From assembly GCA_963786195.1 (NCBI GenBank), contig CAWAYH010000002.1:248001-312000 (forward strand): DNA of 64,000 bases. Direction: 5' to 3'. A program made the translations under genes and the position numbers. Below the pieces are notes generated by a model, which was not told where the DNA came from, did no database searches, and saw nothing but the letters and a program-made list of their open reading frames with translations. Of this stretch, positions 41,909-50,894 are shown piece after piece. Every line of letters starts with the position of its first letter. Positions within the stretch are counted from its first letter, which is position 1. Source of the DNA: CAWAYH01 sp963786195 (GTDB taxonomy: Bacteria; Acidobacteriota; Vicinamibacteria; Vicinamibacterales; 2-12-FULL-66-21).

Positions 41909-41961
41909 CTCGGTTCCTCCTGTCAATAACCTCCTATCCCTCCCTTTCTCCCTTCTCCTGT
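41909..41961. repeat. Right arm of the inverted repeat around the GxxExxY gene
   Basis: Pyrimidine-rich on the plus strand, ending CCTTTCTCCCTTCTCCTGT. Its reverse complement aligns with the left arm (ACAGGAGAA, GAGAAAGGGAGG, TAGGAG and ACAGGAG blocks in the same order). Confidence 0.7.
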
Positions 41962-41978
41962 CGAGGACCCAGCAGCGA

Positions 41979-41984
41979 TATACT
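41979..41984 (+). promoter_or_regulatory. -10 box, probable leaderless promoter of the histidine kinase
   Basis: TATACT ends 9 nt before the GTG start at 41994. No Shine-Dalgarno sequence lies between. Confidence 0.35.
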
Positions 41985-41993
41985 CGCGCCGCA

Positions 41994-44111
41994 GTGAGCT
42001 CGACGGCGCGTCTGGCCTGGATCGTCGCAGTCGCCGGCGTGTACGTTATTGCCGGCAGGCTAGGACTCACGCTCGCGTTCGTGAACGCCAGCGCGACCGC
42101 GGTCTGGGCGCCAACCGGCATCGCGGTCGCCGCGATCCTCGTGCTCGGCCGCTGGGTCTGGCCGGGCATCGCCCTGGGCGCGTTCCTCGTCAACGTCACC
42201 ACGGCGGGCTCGTTCCCCGTTTCGCTGGCGATTGCCGCCGGCAATACCCTGGAAGCGCTCGCCGCGGCCTGGCTCGTCAACCGGTGGGCCGGCGGCGTGC
42301 GCGCGTTCGATCGCGCGCTCGATGTCTGCCGCTTCGCCATGCTCGCGGGCCTGCTCGCTCCGACGATCAGCGCGACGATCGGTGTGACGGCGCTGCTCGC
42401 CGCCGGCCTGACGACCGTCGCCGGCTATCAGCAGGTCTGGCTCACGTGGTGGCTCGGCGACGCGGCCGGCGCGATCGTCGTCACGCCGGCGCTGCTCCTG
42501 GCCTGGACCAGTCGCGATCCGTGGGCGGCCGGGAGGGGACGCGAGGCCCTGCTGTATGCCGCGCTCTTCGTGGTCGTCGCCATGTCGGTGTTCGGCGGAT
42601 GGCTCCCGGTCAGCAGCAGCAACTATCCGATCAGTTTCATCGGCACGCCTCTGCTGTCGTGGCCGGCCCTGCGGTTTGGCCGCCGTGAGACCGCGCTGTC
42701 GGTCGCGGCGCTTGCCGGCATTGCGATCTGGGGCACCCTTCGGGGATACGGGCCCTTCGGTCTCGATCGGCACCAGGCCCTGCTGCTGGTGCAGACGTTC
42801 GGCGCCCTGGTCGCCGTGACGTCCGCAACGATCGCGGCGCTGGTCGATGAAAGCGCGCGCCTCAACGAACAACTCGAGCGCCGGGTCACGGATCGGACCG
42901 AACAGCTCCGCGCGATCAACGATGACCTTCGCATGGAGATCGATCACCGGACGCGGCTGCACGACGCGCTGCGCGCGAGCGAATCGCGGCTGACGGACGC
43001 GCAGGCCGTCGCGCACGTGGGCAGCTGGGACTGGGACGTGAAGAGCGACACCGTCTCGTGGTCCGAGGAGCTGTATCGCATTTACGGGCTCGATCCGCTC
43101 TCGTTCAGCGCGAGCTATCAGGGGTTCTTCGAGCGCGTGCATCCCGACGATCGCGAAGAGGTGAGCGTCGCGGTGCGCCAGACGCTCCAGGACGGACGGC
43201 CGTTTGAAATCGATCACCGGATCATCCTGCCCGATGGGAGTCAGCGAACGCTCACTGCCCGCGGACGCCTCGAGCGCGATGACGAGGGGCGCCCCGTGCG
43301 GATGCTGGGAACCGGGCAGGACGTCACCGATCGGAGGCGGGCAGAGCTCGAGCACCTGCAGCTTGTACAGGAACAGATCATGCGGCGACAGGCGGAGGAA
43401 GCCAGCCGCGTGAAGGATCAGTTCCTGGCCGTCGTGTCACACGAGCTGCGGACGCCGTTGAATGCGGTCCTGGGGTGGGCCCGGATGCTGTCGACCGGAA
43501 CGCTCGACGCGGACGACGAGTCACGAGCCGTGCAGGTAATCGAGCGCAATGCACAGGCGCAGGCGCGGCTCATCGACGATCTGCTGGACGTGTCCCGTTT
43601 TCTCGGCGGCCAGATGTCGCTCGAGCGGCGACCGATCGAAGTCGAGCCCGCCGTGCGCGCCGCGCTCGAAGCCGTCGAGCCGATCGCCGAGCCGAGAAAC
43701 ATCACCATCGACTCACGCATGTCTGCCGGCGGCGCCCGCGTGCACGCCGATCCTCAACGGCTCCAGCAGATCGTGTTGAACCTGCTCAGCAACGCCGTCA
43801 AGTTCACCCCCGACGGCGGGCGCGTCGGCGTGGACGTCACCGCGTCCGAGACGCAGGTGCAGATCCGCGTCGCCGACAGCGGGCTCGGGATTGATCAGAC
43901 TCACCTGGAGCGGGTGTTCGAGCCGTTCTGGCAGGCGGACACGACCTACACGCGCACGCACGGAGGTCTCGGGCTGGGCCTCGCAATCGTACGACACCTG
44001 GTGGACGCGCACGGCGGGACGGTCCGCGCCGTCAGCGACGGGCCCGGGCGCGGATCGGCGTTCGTGGTCGAGTTGCCTCTGCAGGAGTCTACCCAGCAGG
44101 CTTTGCTCTGA
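41994..44111 (+). CDS. MASE1-PAS sensor histidine kinase
   Basis: A 705-residue membrane kinase starting at GTG 41994. Residues 1-280 form the MASE1 sensor with about eight helices (LGLTLAFVNASATAVWAPTG, VWLTWWLGDAAGAIVVTPAL). A coiled coil and a PAS domain follow (residues about 340-455; AHVGSWDWDVKSDTVSWSEE). The HisKA segment FLAVVSHELRTPLN has phospho-acceptor His483. The HATPase domain has the N box LLSNAVKFTPDGG, DSGLGI and the G2 box THGGLGLGLAIV. No response regulator is adjacent, so its partner lies elsewhere. Its 3' end overlaps the convergent ester-cyclase-like gene by 23 bp. Confidence 0.93.
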   Translation: MSSTARLAWIVAVAGVYVIAGRLGLTLAFVNASATAVWAPTGIAVAAILVLGRWVWPGIALGAFLVNVTTAGSFPVSLAIAAGNTLEALAAAWLVNRWAGGVRAFDRALDVCRFAMLAGLLAPTISATIGVTALLAAGLTTVAGYQQVWLTWWLGDAAGAIVVTPALLLAWTSRDPWAAGRGREALLYAALFVVVAMSVFGGWLPVSSSNYPISFIGTPLLSWPALRFGRRETALSVAALAGIAIWGTLRGYGPFGLDRHQALLLVQTFGALVAVTSATIAALVDESARLNEQLERRVTDRTEQLRAINDDLRMEIDHRTRLHDALRASESRLTDAQAVAHVGSWDWDVKSDTVSWSEELYRIYGLDPLSFSASYQGFFERVHPDDREEVSVAVRQTLQDGRPFEIDHRIILPDGSQRTLTARGRLERDDEGRPVRMLGTGQDVTDRRRAELEHLQLVQEQIMRRQAEEASRVKDQFLAVVSHELRTPLNAVLGWARMLSTGTLDADDESRAVQVIERNAQAQARLIDDLLDVSRFLGGQMSLERRPIEVEPAVRAALEAVEPIAEPRNITIDSRMSAGGARVHADPQRLQQIVLNLLSNAVKFTPDGGRVGVDVTASETQVQIRVADSGLGIDQTHLERVFEPFWQADTTYTRTHGGLGLGLAIVRHLVDAHGGTVRAVSDGPGRGSAFVVELPLQESTQQALL

Positions 44112-44514
44112 GCACTCCTACCTGAACCAGCACGCCCGTGAAATCCAGAATGCGGCGTTCGTGGACGATCAGGCCCTCCTGGACGCGGTAGATGAAGGCT
44201 CCAGACACTTCGATCCGGCGCCCGGTGGGCGGCATGCCGAAGAATTCGCCGGCATGGCTGCCCGTGATACGGCAGAGCAACGCCACGCGGTTGTCGTCGA
44301 CGAGCAGGTCTTCAGTGGTAAAGACGAGGTCGGGAAATGCCTGGAACCAGACTCGATAGATGCGCTCGATTTCGACGCGCCCCTCGAGCACCCCACCTGT
44401 CGGGCTTACGACGACGCCCTCGGGCGAGTGATCGGCGGTCAGGGCGGCAGCATCGCGCGCCCGCCAGTCGGCCTCGCGCCGGGTGAAGAGGGCGAAGATT
44501 TCTTCGCGCGTCAT
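44089..44514 (-). CDS. SnoaL-like ester cyclase family protein
   Basis: A 141-residue protein starting MTREEIFALFTRREADWRAR, with the NTF2-like cone fold pattern of the SnoaL/ester-cyclase group: DAAALTADHSPEGVVVSPTG, YRVWFQAFPDLVFTTEDLLV and GEFFGMPPTGRRIEVSGAFI. Members include polyketide cyclases, but most are small proteins of unknown substrate. It is divergent from the radical SAM gene at 44595. Confidence 0.8.
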   Translation of the reverse strand: MTREEIFALFTRREADWRARDAAALTADHSPEGVVVSPTGGVLEGRVEIERIYRVWFQAFPDLVFTTEDLLVDDNRVALLCRITGSHAGEFFGMPPTGRRIEVSGAFIYRVQEGLIVHERRILDFTGVLVQVGVLRAKPAG

Positions 44515-44594
44515 GGTCGCACTGGCCCACCCCGCGCTGCAGGCCGGGTTTGGAGCTACTATAGATTCCCACGGGCAAAAGGAAAAGGAAAACG

Positions 44595-46088
44595 GTGAAT
44601 ATCCTGCTTTTGTCAATGCCGGACAGCTTCGAGCACACCGCGGCCGTGGCGATGCGGATGCCGAACGGCGCGCTCGGATCACTCGCAGGCAACGTCGACG
44701 CGCACCATCGCGTCGCGATCGCCGATCTCATCCTCGTGCAGCATCGCGTCCGGGAGACGGTCGAGCGGCTCGTCCGTGAGATCGAACCCGACCTCGTCGG
44801 CCTGTCCATCATGACGTTCCAGCGGCACACGGCCCGCAAGGTCGCCGCGCTCGTGCGAACGCTGCGGCCGGAGGCCACGATCGTCGTCGGCGGCTACGAC
44901 CCGAGCCTGGCGATCGAGATCTACGAGGACCCGGACTGGGGCGCCGACGTCATCGTCCGCGGCGAAGGCGACCTGACGTTCCGGGAGCTCGTGCGGGCGC
45001 TCGAGCGTGGAGGTGACCTGCGGTGCGTGGCGGGGCTCTCGTACCGCACCGAGGACGGCTTCGTCCGAACGCACGACCGCGCCGTCAGCTCGCTGACCGG
45101 CGAAGAGGTGCGACGGCCCAATCGGAACGCGCGCGTGCTCGACGGGTACACGTTGATGGGACGGCCGATTGACGTGGTGGAGACCTCGCGCGGCTGCACG
45201 TTCGATTGCAGCTTCTGCTCGATCATCGAGATGCGCGGACGTAATTTTCACACGTGGTCGATCGAGCGCGTGCTGGCGGACATCGCCGATGCCAGGGCGC
45301 GCGGCGCGCGCGCGATCTTCCTCGTCGACGACAACATCACGCTGAACGTCGAGCGCTTCGAAGCCATCTGCCGCGCGATCGTCGACGCGGAACTGAACGA
45401 CATCGACTACATCGTGCAGGCGATGACCTCGTCCATTGCCGCGCGCGGCGAGTCGCTGGCGCCGCTGATGCGCAAGGCCGGATTCCGCTACGTCTTTCTG
45501 GGCATCGAGAACATCCTGGACGAGGATCTCGTGTTTCTCAAGGCTCGCGCGAAGAACGCGCACCGCGAGGGCGGCCGTCAGGTCGGGAACGCGACGATCA
45601 AGGCGATCGACGTGCTGCATCGGCACGGGATGTACGTCGTCGGCGGACTGATCGTCGGGAATCCCGACGATACCCGCGAGTCCGTCGAAGCCAACCTCGA
45701 TTTCGCGCGCGACTACGTCGACTGGCCGTACATCCAGCACCCGACGCCGTATCCCGGCACCCCCATGACGCAGGATTTCCGCGAGCGAGACCTCATCGTC
45801 AACGATCGCGTCGAAGAGTACGATGGGACGACGGCGGTCGTGAGGAGCGAGCACCTCGCGGCCGACGAAATCGAGTTCATGCGCTGGCGCGCCGAACGCT
45901 GGATGAAGGTGCGGCACCTTCTGCCTACACTGGTTCATAACCCGCTCTTCGTGATGCGGCATGGACACCAGATGCTTGGCCACACGTTCCGCGGCAGCTC
46001 GCTGCGGTCGTTGCTGGGTCTCGAAAGCGAGCATCAGGTGTTTTCACGCTATCAGGAGATCCGGCGGGCGGAACGCAATTACTTGTAA
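44595..46088 (+). CDS. Cobalamin-binding-type radical SAM protein
   Basis: A 497-residue protein starting at GTG 44595 (MNILLLSMPDSFEHTAAVAM). An N-terminal B12-binding Rossmann-like domain (EPDLVGLSIMTFQRHTARKV, ATIVVGGYDPSL, IVRGEGDLTFRELVRAL) precedes the radical SAM barrel with SRGCTFDCSFCS (Cys201, Cys205, Cys208). The C-terminal part is specific to the subfamily (TPYPGTPMTQDFRERDLIV). The usual DxHxxG cobalamin motif is not evident, so B12 binding is uncertain. Such enzymes methylate or rearrange unactivated carbons; no substrate can be proposed. The next gene starts 9 bp downstream and may be cotranscribed. Confidence 0.85.
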   Translation: MNILLLSMPDSFEHTAAVAMRMPNGALGSLAGNVDAHHRVAIADLILVQHRVRETVERLVREIEPDLVGLSIMTFQRHTARKVAALVRTLRPEATIVVGGYDPSLAIEIYEDPDWGADVIVRGEGDLTFRELVRALERGGDLRCVAGLSYRTEDGFVRTHDRAVSSLTGEEVRRPNRNARVLDGYTLMGRPIDVVETSRGCTFDCSFCSIIEMRGRNFHTWSIERVLADIADARARGARAIFLVDDNITLNVERFEAICRAIVDAELNDIDYIVQAMTSSIAARGESLAPLMRKAGFRYVFLGIENILDEDLVFLKARAKNAHREGGRQVGNATIKAIDVLHRHGMYVVGGLIVGNPDDTRESVEANLDFARDYVDWPYIQHPTPYPGTPMTQDFRERDLIVNDRVEEYDGTTAVVRSEHLAADEIEFMRWRAERWMKVRHLLPTLVHNPLFVMRHGHQMLGHTFRGSSLRSLLGLESEHQVFSRYQEIRRAERNYL

Positions 46089-46097
46089 GGAATCGCG

Positions 46098-47789
46098 ATG
46101 GTCATGAGAACGACTCGTGTGCGTGTGGTCGTGTGTGCGCTGACCGTGCTGTGTCCGGCCGCGCTGCTGGCGCAGGCGCCGAGCCATCGGCACTATCGTG
46201 ACGAGCAGACGCCGCAGGCAGGCCCGGGCGGCGTGCTGGCGCCGCGGCTGCAGAATCTCGGCGCGCACACATTTCGCGTGACGACCAGGTCGGCGCGCGC
46301 ACAGCGATTCATCCACCAGGGCGTCAACCTCCTCTACGGGTTCAACCACGCCGAAGCGGGCCGCGCGTTTGCCGAAGCGGCGCGTCTCGATCCGGCGTGC
46401 GCCATGGCGTACTGGGGGCAGGCGCTCGTGATCGGTCCGAACATCAACGCGGCGATGACGCCGGAGGACGAACCCAGGGCGCGCGAGTTCGTTCAGAAAG
46501 CCGTCGCGTTGAAACGTGGCGTGAGCGCGCGCGAGCGGGCGTACATCGATGCGCTCGCGCGCCGGTACACGGGAAAGGCCGAGGATCGTCAGGCCGCGGA
46601 TCGCGCGTTCGCCGACGCCATGCGCGACGTCGCGAAGAAGTACCCGGCTGATCTCGACGCCGCCACGATCTTCGCCGAAGCGTTGATGGACCTGCGGCCG
46701 TGGAACTACTGGACGCGCGACGGCGAACCGTACGAGGGAACCCGGGAGGCGGTGGACACGCTCGAGCGGGTGCTGGCCAGGAATCCGAAACATCCCGGCG
46801 CGCTCCACTACTGGATCCACCTCTGGGAGCCGACGAAGACACCGGAACGTGCCGAACGGGAAGCCGACCGTCTGCTGCCGCTGATGCCTGGCGCTGGTCA
46901 TGTCGTGCACATGCCGGCGCACATTTATCACCGCGTGGGGCGTTACGCCGACGTCGTGAAGTCCAACCAGCTGGCGGCCGCAGCGGACGAGGACTACATC
47001 GCGCAGTGCAAGGCGCAGGGGCTGTATCCGCTGGTCTACTACCCCCACAACGTCCATTTCATCTGGATGGGCGCGACCATGCTGGCGCAGGAGAAGCTGG
47101 CGATTTCCGCAGCGCGCAAGACGGCGTCCGTGGTCCAGACCGCGACGCCCGAACAGATGCCGTTCGTGCAGGGCTTCCTGGTCGTGCCGTATTACGCCCT
47201 CGTCCGCTTCGGAAAGTGGAACGAGATGCTTGCCGAGCCGAAGCCGGCGTACGACACGCTGTTCACCCGTGGCATCTGGCACTACGCGCGCGGAACCGCG
47301 CTGGCCGCCACCGGCAGGATGAGCGACGCCTCGCGGGAATTGGACGCGCTGAAGACGATCGTCAGCGACCCGGCGTTGGCGACGATGACGGCGTTTTCGC
47401 TGAATCCGCCGCTGGCGACGCTGCAAATTGCGCAGGAAGTGCTTGCCGGCGACATTGCGGCCCGCCAGAAGGAGTACGACACAGCGATCCTGCATCTCGA
47501 TCGAGCCGTGCGATACGAAGACGGCCTCATCTACACGGAGCCTCCCGACTGGCACGCGCCGGTCCGGCACTGGCTTGGCGCGGTCCTGCTGGAGGCGGGT
47601 CGCCCCGCCGAAGCCGAAACCGCGTACTGGGATGACCTCACGCGCAATCGGGACAACGGCTGGGCGCTGTCGGGCCTGCATCGCGCTCTCACTGCGCAGG
47701 GCAAGAAAGACGAGGCCGCGCTCGTCGAGCAGCGCTTGAAGAAAGCCTGGGGCGAGGCCGACGTGCAGCCGACCGGATCGCGGTTCTGA
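46098..47789 (+). CDS. Secreted TPR protein
   Basis: A 563-residue protein with a signal peptide (VRVVVCALTVLCPAALLAQA), then TPR-like helical pairs: INLLYGFNHAEAGRAFAEAA-type first repeat, AIDALARRYTGKAEDRQAAD, LERVLARNPKHPGALHYWIH and a C-terminal LGAVLLEAGRPAEAETAYWD. Conserved histidines occur in HVVHMPAHIYHRVGRYADVV. Proteins of this plan are common in soil acidobacteria and proteobacteria but have no assigned activity; they are probably periplasmic scaffolds. Confidence 0.75.
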   Translation: MVMRTTRVRVVVCALTVLCPAALLAQAPSHRHYRDEQTPQAGPGGVLAPRLQNLGAHTFRVTTRSARAQRFIHQGVNLLYGFNHAEAGRAFAEAARLDPACAMAYWGQALVIGPNINAAMTPEDEPRAREFVQKAVALKRGVSARERAYIDALARRYTGKAEDRQAADRAFADAMRDVAKKYPADLDAATIFAEALMDLRPWNYWTRDGEPYEGTREAVDTLERVLARNPKHPGALHYWIHLWEPTKTPERAEREADRLLPLMPGAGHVVHMPAHIYHRVGRYADVVKSNQLAAAADEDYIAQCKAQGLYPLVYYPHNVHFIWMGATMLAQEKLAISAARKTASVVQTATPEQMPFVQGFLVVPYYALVRFGKWNEMLAEPKPAYDTLFTRGIWHYARGTALAATGRMSDASRELDALKTIVSDPALATMTAFSLNPPLATLQIAQEVLAGDIAARQKEYDTAILHLDRAVRYEDGLIYTEPPDWHAPVRHWLGAVLLEAGRPAEAETAYWDDLTRNRDNGWALSGLHRALTAQGKKDEAALVEQRLKKAWGEADVQPTGSRF

Positions 47790-47871
47790 CGCGCCGGGTC
47801 AGAGAGGCGAGCAGATCCTTGCGCTATACTCGTGCCCTCGCCGCTGTTGTTCGTTGTGGGGGATTGAACCG

Positions 47872-49053
47872 ATGAACTTCACGAAGAATCGCGTGTCCCT
47901 CGTGCTCGGCTGCGCGCTGCTCACGTTGACGGTCGCGTTCGCGCGTCAGCCCGCGGCGCCGGCTGACCTCGCCGCCGCGATTCAGCAAGTGGATGCGCTG
48001 GCCGCGCAGGAATACGGGAAGGATCCGGTCGCCGGACTGACCGTCGGCATCGTCGCTGGTCCCACGCTGGTGTGGACAAAGAGCTACGGCTTCGCGGACA
48101 TGGAGGGCAAGCGGCCGGCGTCCGCAGACACGGTCTACCGGATCGGGTCGATCACCAAACAGTTCACGGCGCTCATGCTCCTGCAGCTCGTCGAGCAGGG
48201 CAGGGTCCACCTGACCGACCCGGTGGAGAAGTACCTTCCCGAGATCAACAAGGTTGCGAAGCATAGGCCTGACGCGCCGCCGATTACACTCGTCCAGCTC
48301 GCAACCATGACGTCCGGCTTGTCACGCGAGCCTTCGGGGCCGTCCGATCACTCCGACGGACCGGTGAGTCAGTGGGAGCAGAAGGTCCTGACGTCGCTGC
48401 CGCTCACGACTTACGCCTTCGAGCCCGGCACACACTACCTCTATTCGAACATCGGCTACGCGTCGCTCGGGATCGCCCTCGGCCGCGCGGCGGGGCAGCC
48501 GTTCACGACGTATGTCGAGGAGAAGATTCTGACGCCGCTCGGCATGACGACGACCGCGTTCGCGCCGACCGATCGAATCCGCGCGAACGTCGCGCGCGGG
48601 TACACCGTGCGAAATGGAAAGCCGGATCCCGCGGCCGCGATTCGCGAGCTGGAAGGACGCGGTTACCGCGTGCCCAACGGCGCGCTCATGAGCACCGTCG
48701 GCGATCTCGCCAGGTTCCTGTCCTTCGAGCTCGGCGAGGGGCCCTGGATCATCAAGAAGGACACGCAGGACGACAACTTCTCGCGCACGTACTCCGCGAC
48801 CGGCGCGCTCAATTCCGGCTATGGGATCGGATTCCAGTCATCGCGCCGCGGGACGCTCGTCGCGATCGGCCACGGCGGATCGACGGCCGGATTCCTTTCG
48901 GCCGCGCTGGTCGATCGCGTGTCGAACACGGGCGTCATCGTTCTCCGCAACGCCGATGGCGGCGGGGGCCGTTTGAATCCCACCAGCGTGGCGATGCGGG
49001 CGCTGGAAGTCGTCGCGGCCGCGCGTGCCAGGACGAGCACGCAGGCCCGATGA
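47872..49053 (+). CDS. Secreted serine hydrolase of the beta-lactamase class C/PBP fold
   Basis: It starts at ATG 47872 with GGGGGA about 10 bp upstream. The signal peptide is NFTKNRVSLVLGCALLTLTV. The catalytic motifs of the family are present: Ser93-x-x-Lys96 in YRIGSITKQFTALMLLQL, Tyr-x-Asn in YLYSNIGYASLG and His-x-Gly in IGHGGSTAGF. Members include esterases, D-aminopeptidases and penicillin-binding-like enzymes; true beta-lactamase activity should not be assumed. The protein is about 393 residues. Confidence 0.9.
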   Translation: MNFTKNRVSLVLGCALLTLTVAFARQPAAPADLAAAIQQVDALAAQEYGKDPVAGLTVGIVAGPTLVWTKSYGFADMEGKRPASADTVYRIGSITKQFTALMLLQLVEQGRVHLTDPVEKYLPEINKVAKHRPDAPPITLVQLATMTSGLSREPSGPSDHSDGPVSQWEQKVLTSLPLTTYAFEPGTHYLYSNIGYASLGIALGRAAGQPFTTYVEEKILTPLGMTTTAFAPTDRIRANVARGYTVRNGKPDPAAAIRELEGRGYRVPNGALMSTVGDLARFLSFELGEGPWIIKKDTQDDNFSRTYSATGALNSGYGIGFQSSRRGTLVAIGHGGSTAGFLSAALVDRVSNTGVIVLRNADGGGGRLNPTSVAMRALEVVAAARARTSTQAR

Positions 49054-49099
49054 TCGTCTGACCTCGCCTCTACGTTGTGGCGTTTTGCCAGGGCATGGC

Positions 49100-50860
49100 A
49101 TGGCGTTCACGCTGAATTCCAGTTCGTCTGACGTCGCAGGCCATCCGCGCGTCCTGATCATCCGCGCGATCGCGGGCATCCTGGCCGCCGGCGCGCTGCT
49201 TGCGCTGTGGGTGTCGGATCGCTGGTGGCAGGCGACCCCGCGGGGCGAGGTGGTTCAGCTCACCCGGGATCGCGGCTTCGAAGGGCTGCCGAGCCTGTCT
49301 CCCGACGGTGAGAGGCTCGCGTATCGCGGCGACGCGACCGGCGCGGGCGACATTTACGTGCGCGCCCTCGGGAGCCCCGAGGCGCTCAACCTCACCAACA
49401 GCCCGGCCGACGATGAGACGGACCCGGCGTTTTCACCCGACGGCCGTCTCGTCGCCTACAGCACCGCGGACCGCGGCATCTTCGTCGTAGACGCGGACGG
49501 CAACGGCCCTCGTCGACTGACGCAGAGCGGATTCAACCCGGCGTGGACACCGGACGGCCGCTCCATTATTTACGCCTCACCGACGTTTTCGGGCGATGAC
49601 GTCAGGCTGACGGTGAGCGAGGGGATGAAGGTCGAGGTGGCGACGGGCAAGACGACGCGCGTGACGAGCGGTGACTTTCGCGAGCCGGCCGTGTCGCCGC
49701 ACGGGTTGCGGATTGCGTACTGGTCGCGGCCCGTCGACTTGTCGATCCGGCGGCGCGTCAGGAGCACCCGGGGGGATATCTGGACGATCGGCATCGACGG
49801 CCGCGATCCGAGGCAGGTGACGAGCGACTCGGTGAGCCAATCGAGCCCGGTGTGGTCGCGGGATGGCCGGTTCCTCTACTACGTCAGCAGCCGCAACGGT
49901 TTTTCCGGGATCTGGCGCGTGCCCATCGACGAGCGCACCGGCCGGACCCGCGGGGTCGCGATGCCGGTGCGGACCCCGGGAAGCGAGCCCGTGCACATTA
50001 CGCAATCGGCCGACGGCCAGCGCTTTGCCTGGTCGACGCTGGAGCCGATTCGCGAAGTACTGCGCGTCGGGTTCGATTCCGATGCGCGCACGACGCGAGG
50101 GCAGCCGGTCGAGGCGATCCGGCGAGCCGCTGCGTGGTCCACCGCCGAATTGTCGCCGGACGGTTCGACCCTTCTGCTGACGGTGCTCCACGGCCAGTCG
50201 GATCTGTACGCCGCCACCGCGGACGGGTCCGAGCTGCGCCGGCTGACCAACGACCCCGCGACGGACACGAGCCCGCGATGGTCCCCTGACGGCAGGCGCA
50301 TCGCGTTCCAGTCCGATCGTGAAGGCCGCACGACCGTGTGGATCATCAACGCCGACGGCAGCGGCCTGCGCAGGCTCGCGAACGCATCGGGCCAGCTCCT
50401 GCACCCCGTGTGGTCGCCTGACGGCGACCAGATCATCGTGTGGGACACCGATCTGCAGGGTAGCCGGATCTTTCGCGTCAGCGCCGAGCCGGCGTCCGCA
50501 CCCGTCGAAACGCTGCCGCCGATGCCGCAAGGCACGTTCCTGGCCAACGACTGGTCGCAGGACGGGACGCTCGTCGCCGGAACCGGATCGGGCGCCGTGT
50601 GGATCTACTCGATCGAAACCCGAAGTTACGAGCGCATCCGTCCGGGCGGCAATCCGGTCTGGCTCAACGACAGCCGCCGCATGATCTACGCCTACTCGGG
50701 CCGGCTGTTCATCGCCGAAGCCGTCTGGAAGATCACGCGGGACCTTCTGGTGATCCCCGGCCAGGAGCTGGACGCACCGCGGCTCTCGCGCGACAACCTC
50801 CAGCTGTACTTCTCGCGCGGCGGCATGGATGCCAATCTCTGGTTCATGAACGTGAACTAG
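49100..50860 (+). CDS. PD40/TolB-like beta-propeller membrane-anchored protein
   Basis: About 586 residues from ATG 49100 (MAFTLNSSSSDVAGHPRVLI). One N-terminal membrane helix (AIAGILAAGALLALWVSD) is followed by repeated WD40-like PD40 blades of the form LSPDG/FSPDG/WSPDG (GLPSLSPDGERLAYRGD, DPAFSPDGRLVAYST, PRWSPDGRRIAFQSDREGR). This is the propeller of TolB and similar proteins, which bind partner peptides. Here it would face the periplasm. No tol genes are nearby, so the partner is unknown. The stop codon begins a dispersed repeat. Confidence 0.85.
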   Translation: MAFTLNSSSSDVAGHPRVLIIRAIAGILAAGALLALWVSDRWWQATPRGEVVQLTRDRGFEGLPSLSPDGERLAYRGDATGAGDIYVRALGSPEALNLTNSPADDETDPAFSPDGRLVAYSTADRGIFVVDADGNGPRRLTQSGFNPAWTPDGRSIIYASPTFSGDDVRLTVSEGMKVEVATGKTTRVTSGDFREPAVSPHGLRIAYWSRPVDLSIRRRVRSTRGDIWTIGIDGRDPRQVTSDSVSQSSPVWSRDGRFLYYVSSRNGFSGIWRVPIDERTGRTRGVAMPVRTPGSEPVHITQSADGQRFAWSTLEPIREVLRVGFDSDARTTRGQPVEAIRRAAAWSTAELSPDGSTLLLTVLHGQSDLYAATADGSELRRLTNDPATDTSPRWSPDGRRIAFQSDREGRTTVWIINADGSGLRRLANASGQLLHPVWSPDGDQIIVWDTDLQGSRIFRVSAEPASAPVETLPPMPQGTFLANDWSQDGTLVAGTGSGAVWIYSIETRSYERIRPGGNPVWLNDSRRMIYAYSGRLFIAEAVWKITRDLLVIPGQELDAPRLSRDNLQLYFSRGGMDANLWFMNVN

Positions 50861-50894
50861 TTCCGCGGACAACACGGACAACACAGGTGCGTTC
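50858..50894 (+). repeat. Dispersed intergenic repeat, copy 2
   Basis: Begins at the TAG stop of the PD40 gene, continues through CCGCGGACAACACGGACAAC to GCGTTC, and touches the stop of the convergent ankyrin gene. It matches the copy at 35531-35567 at 33 of 37 positions. Confidence 0.65.
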
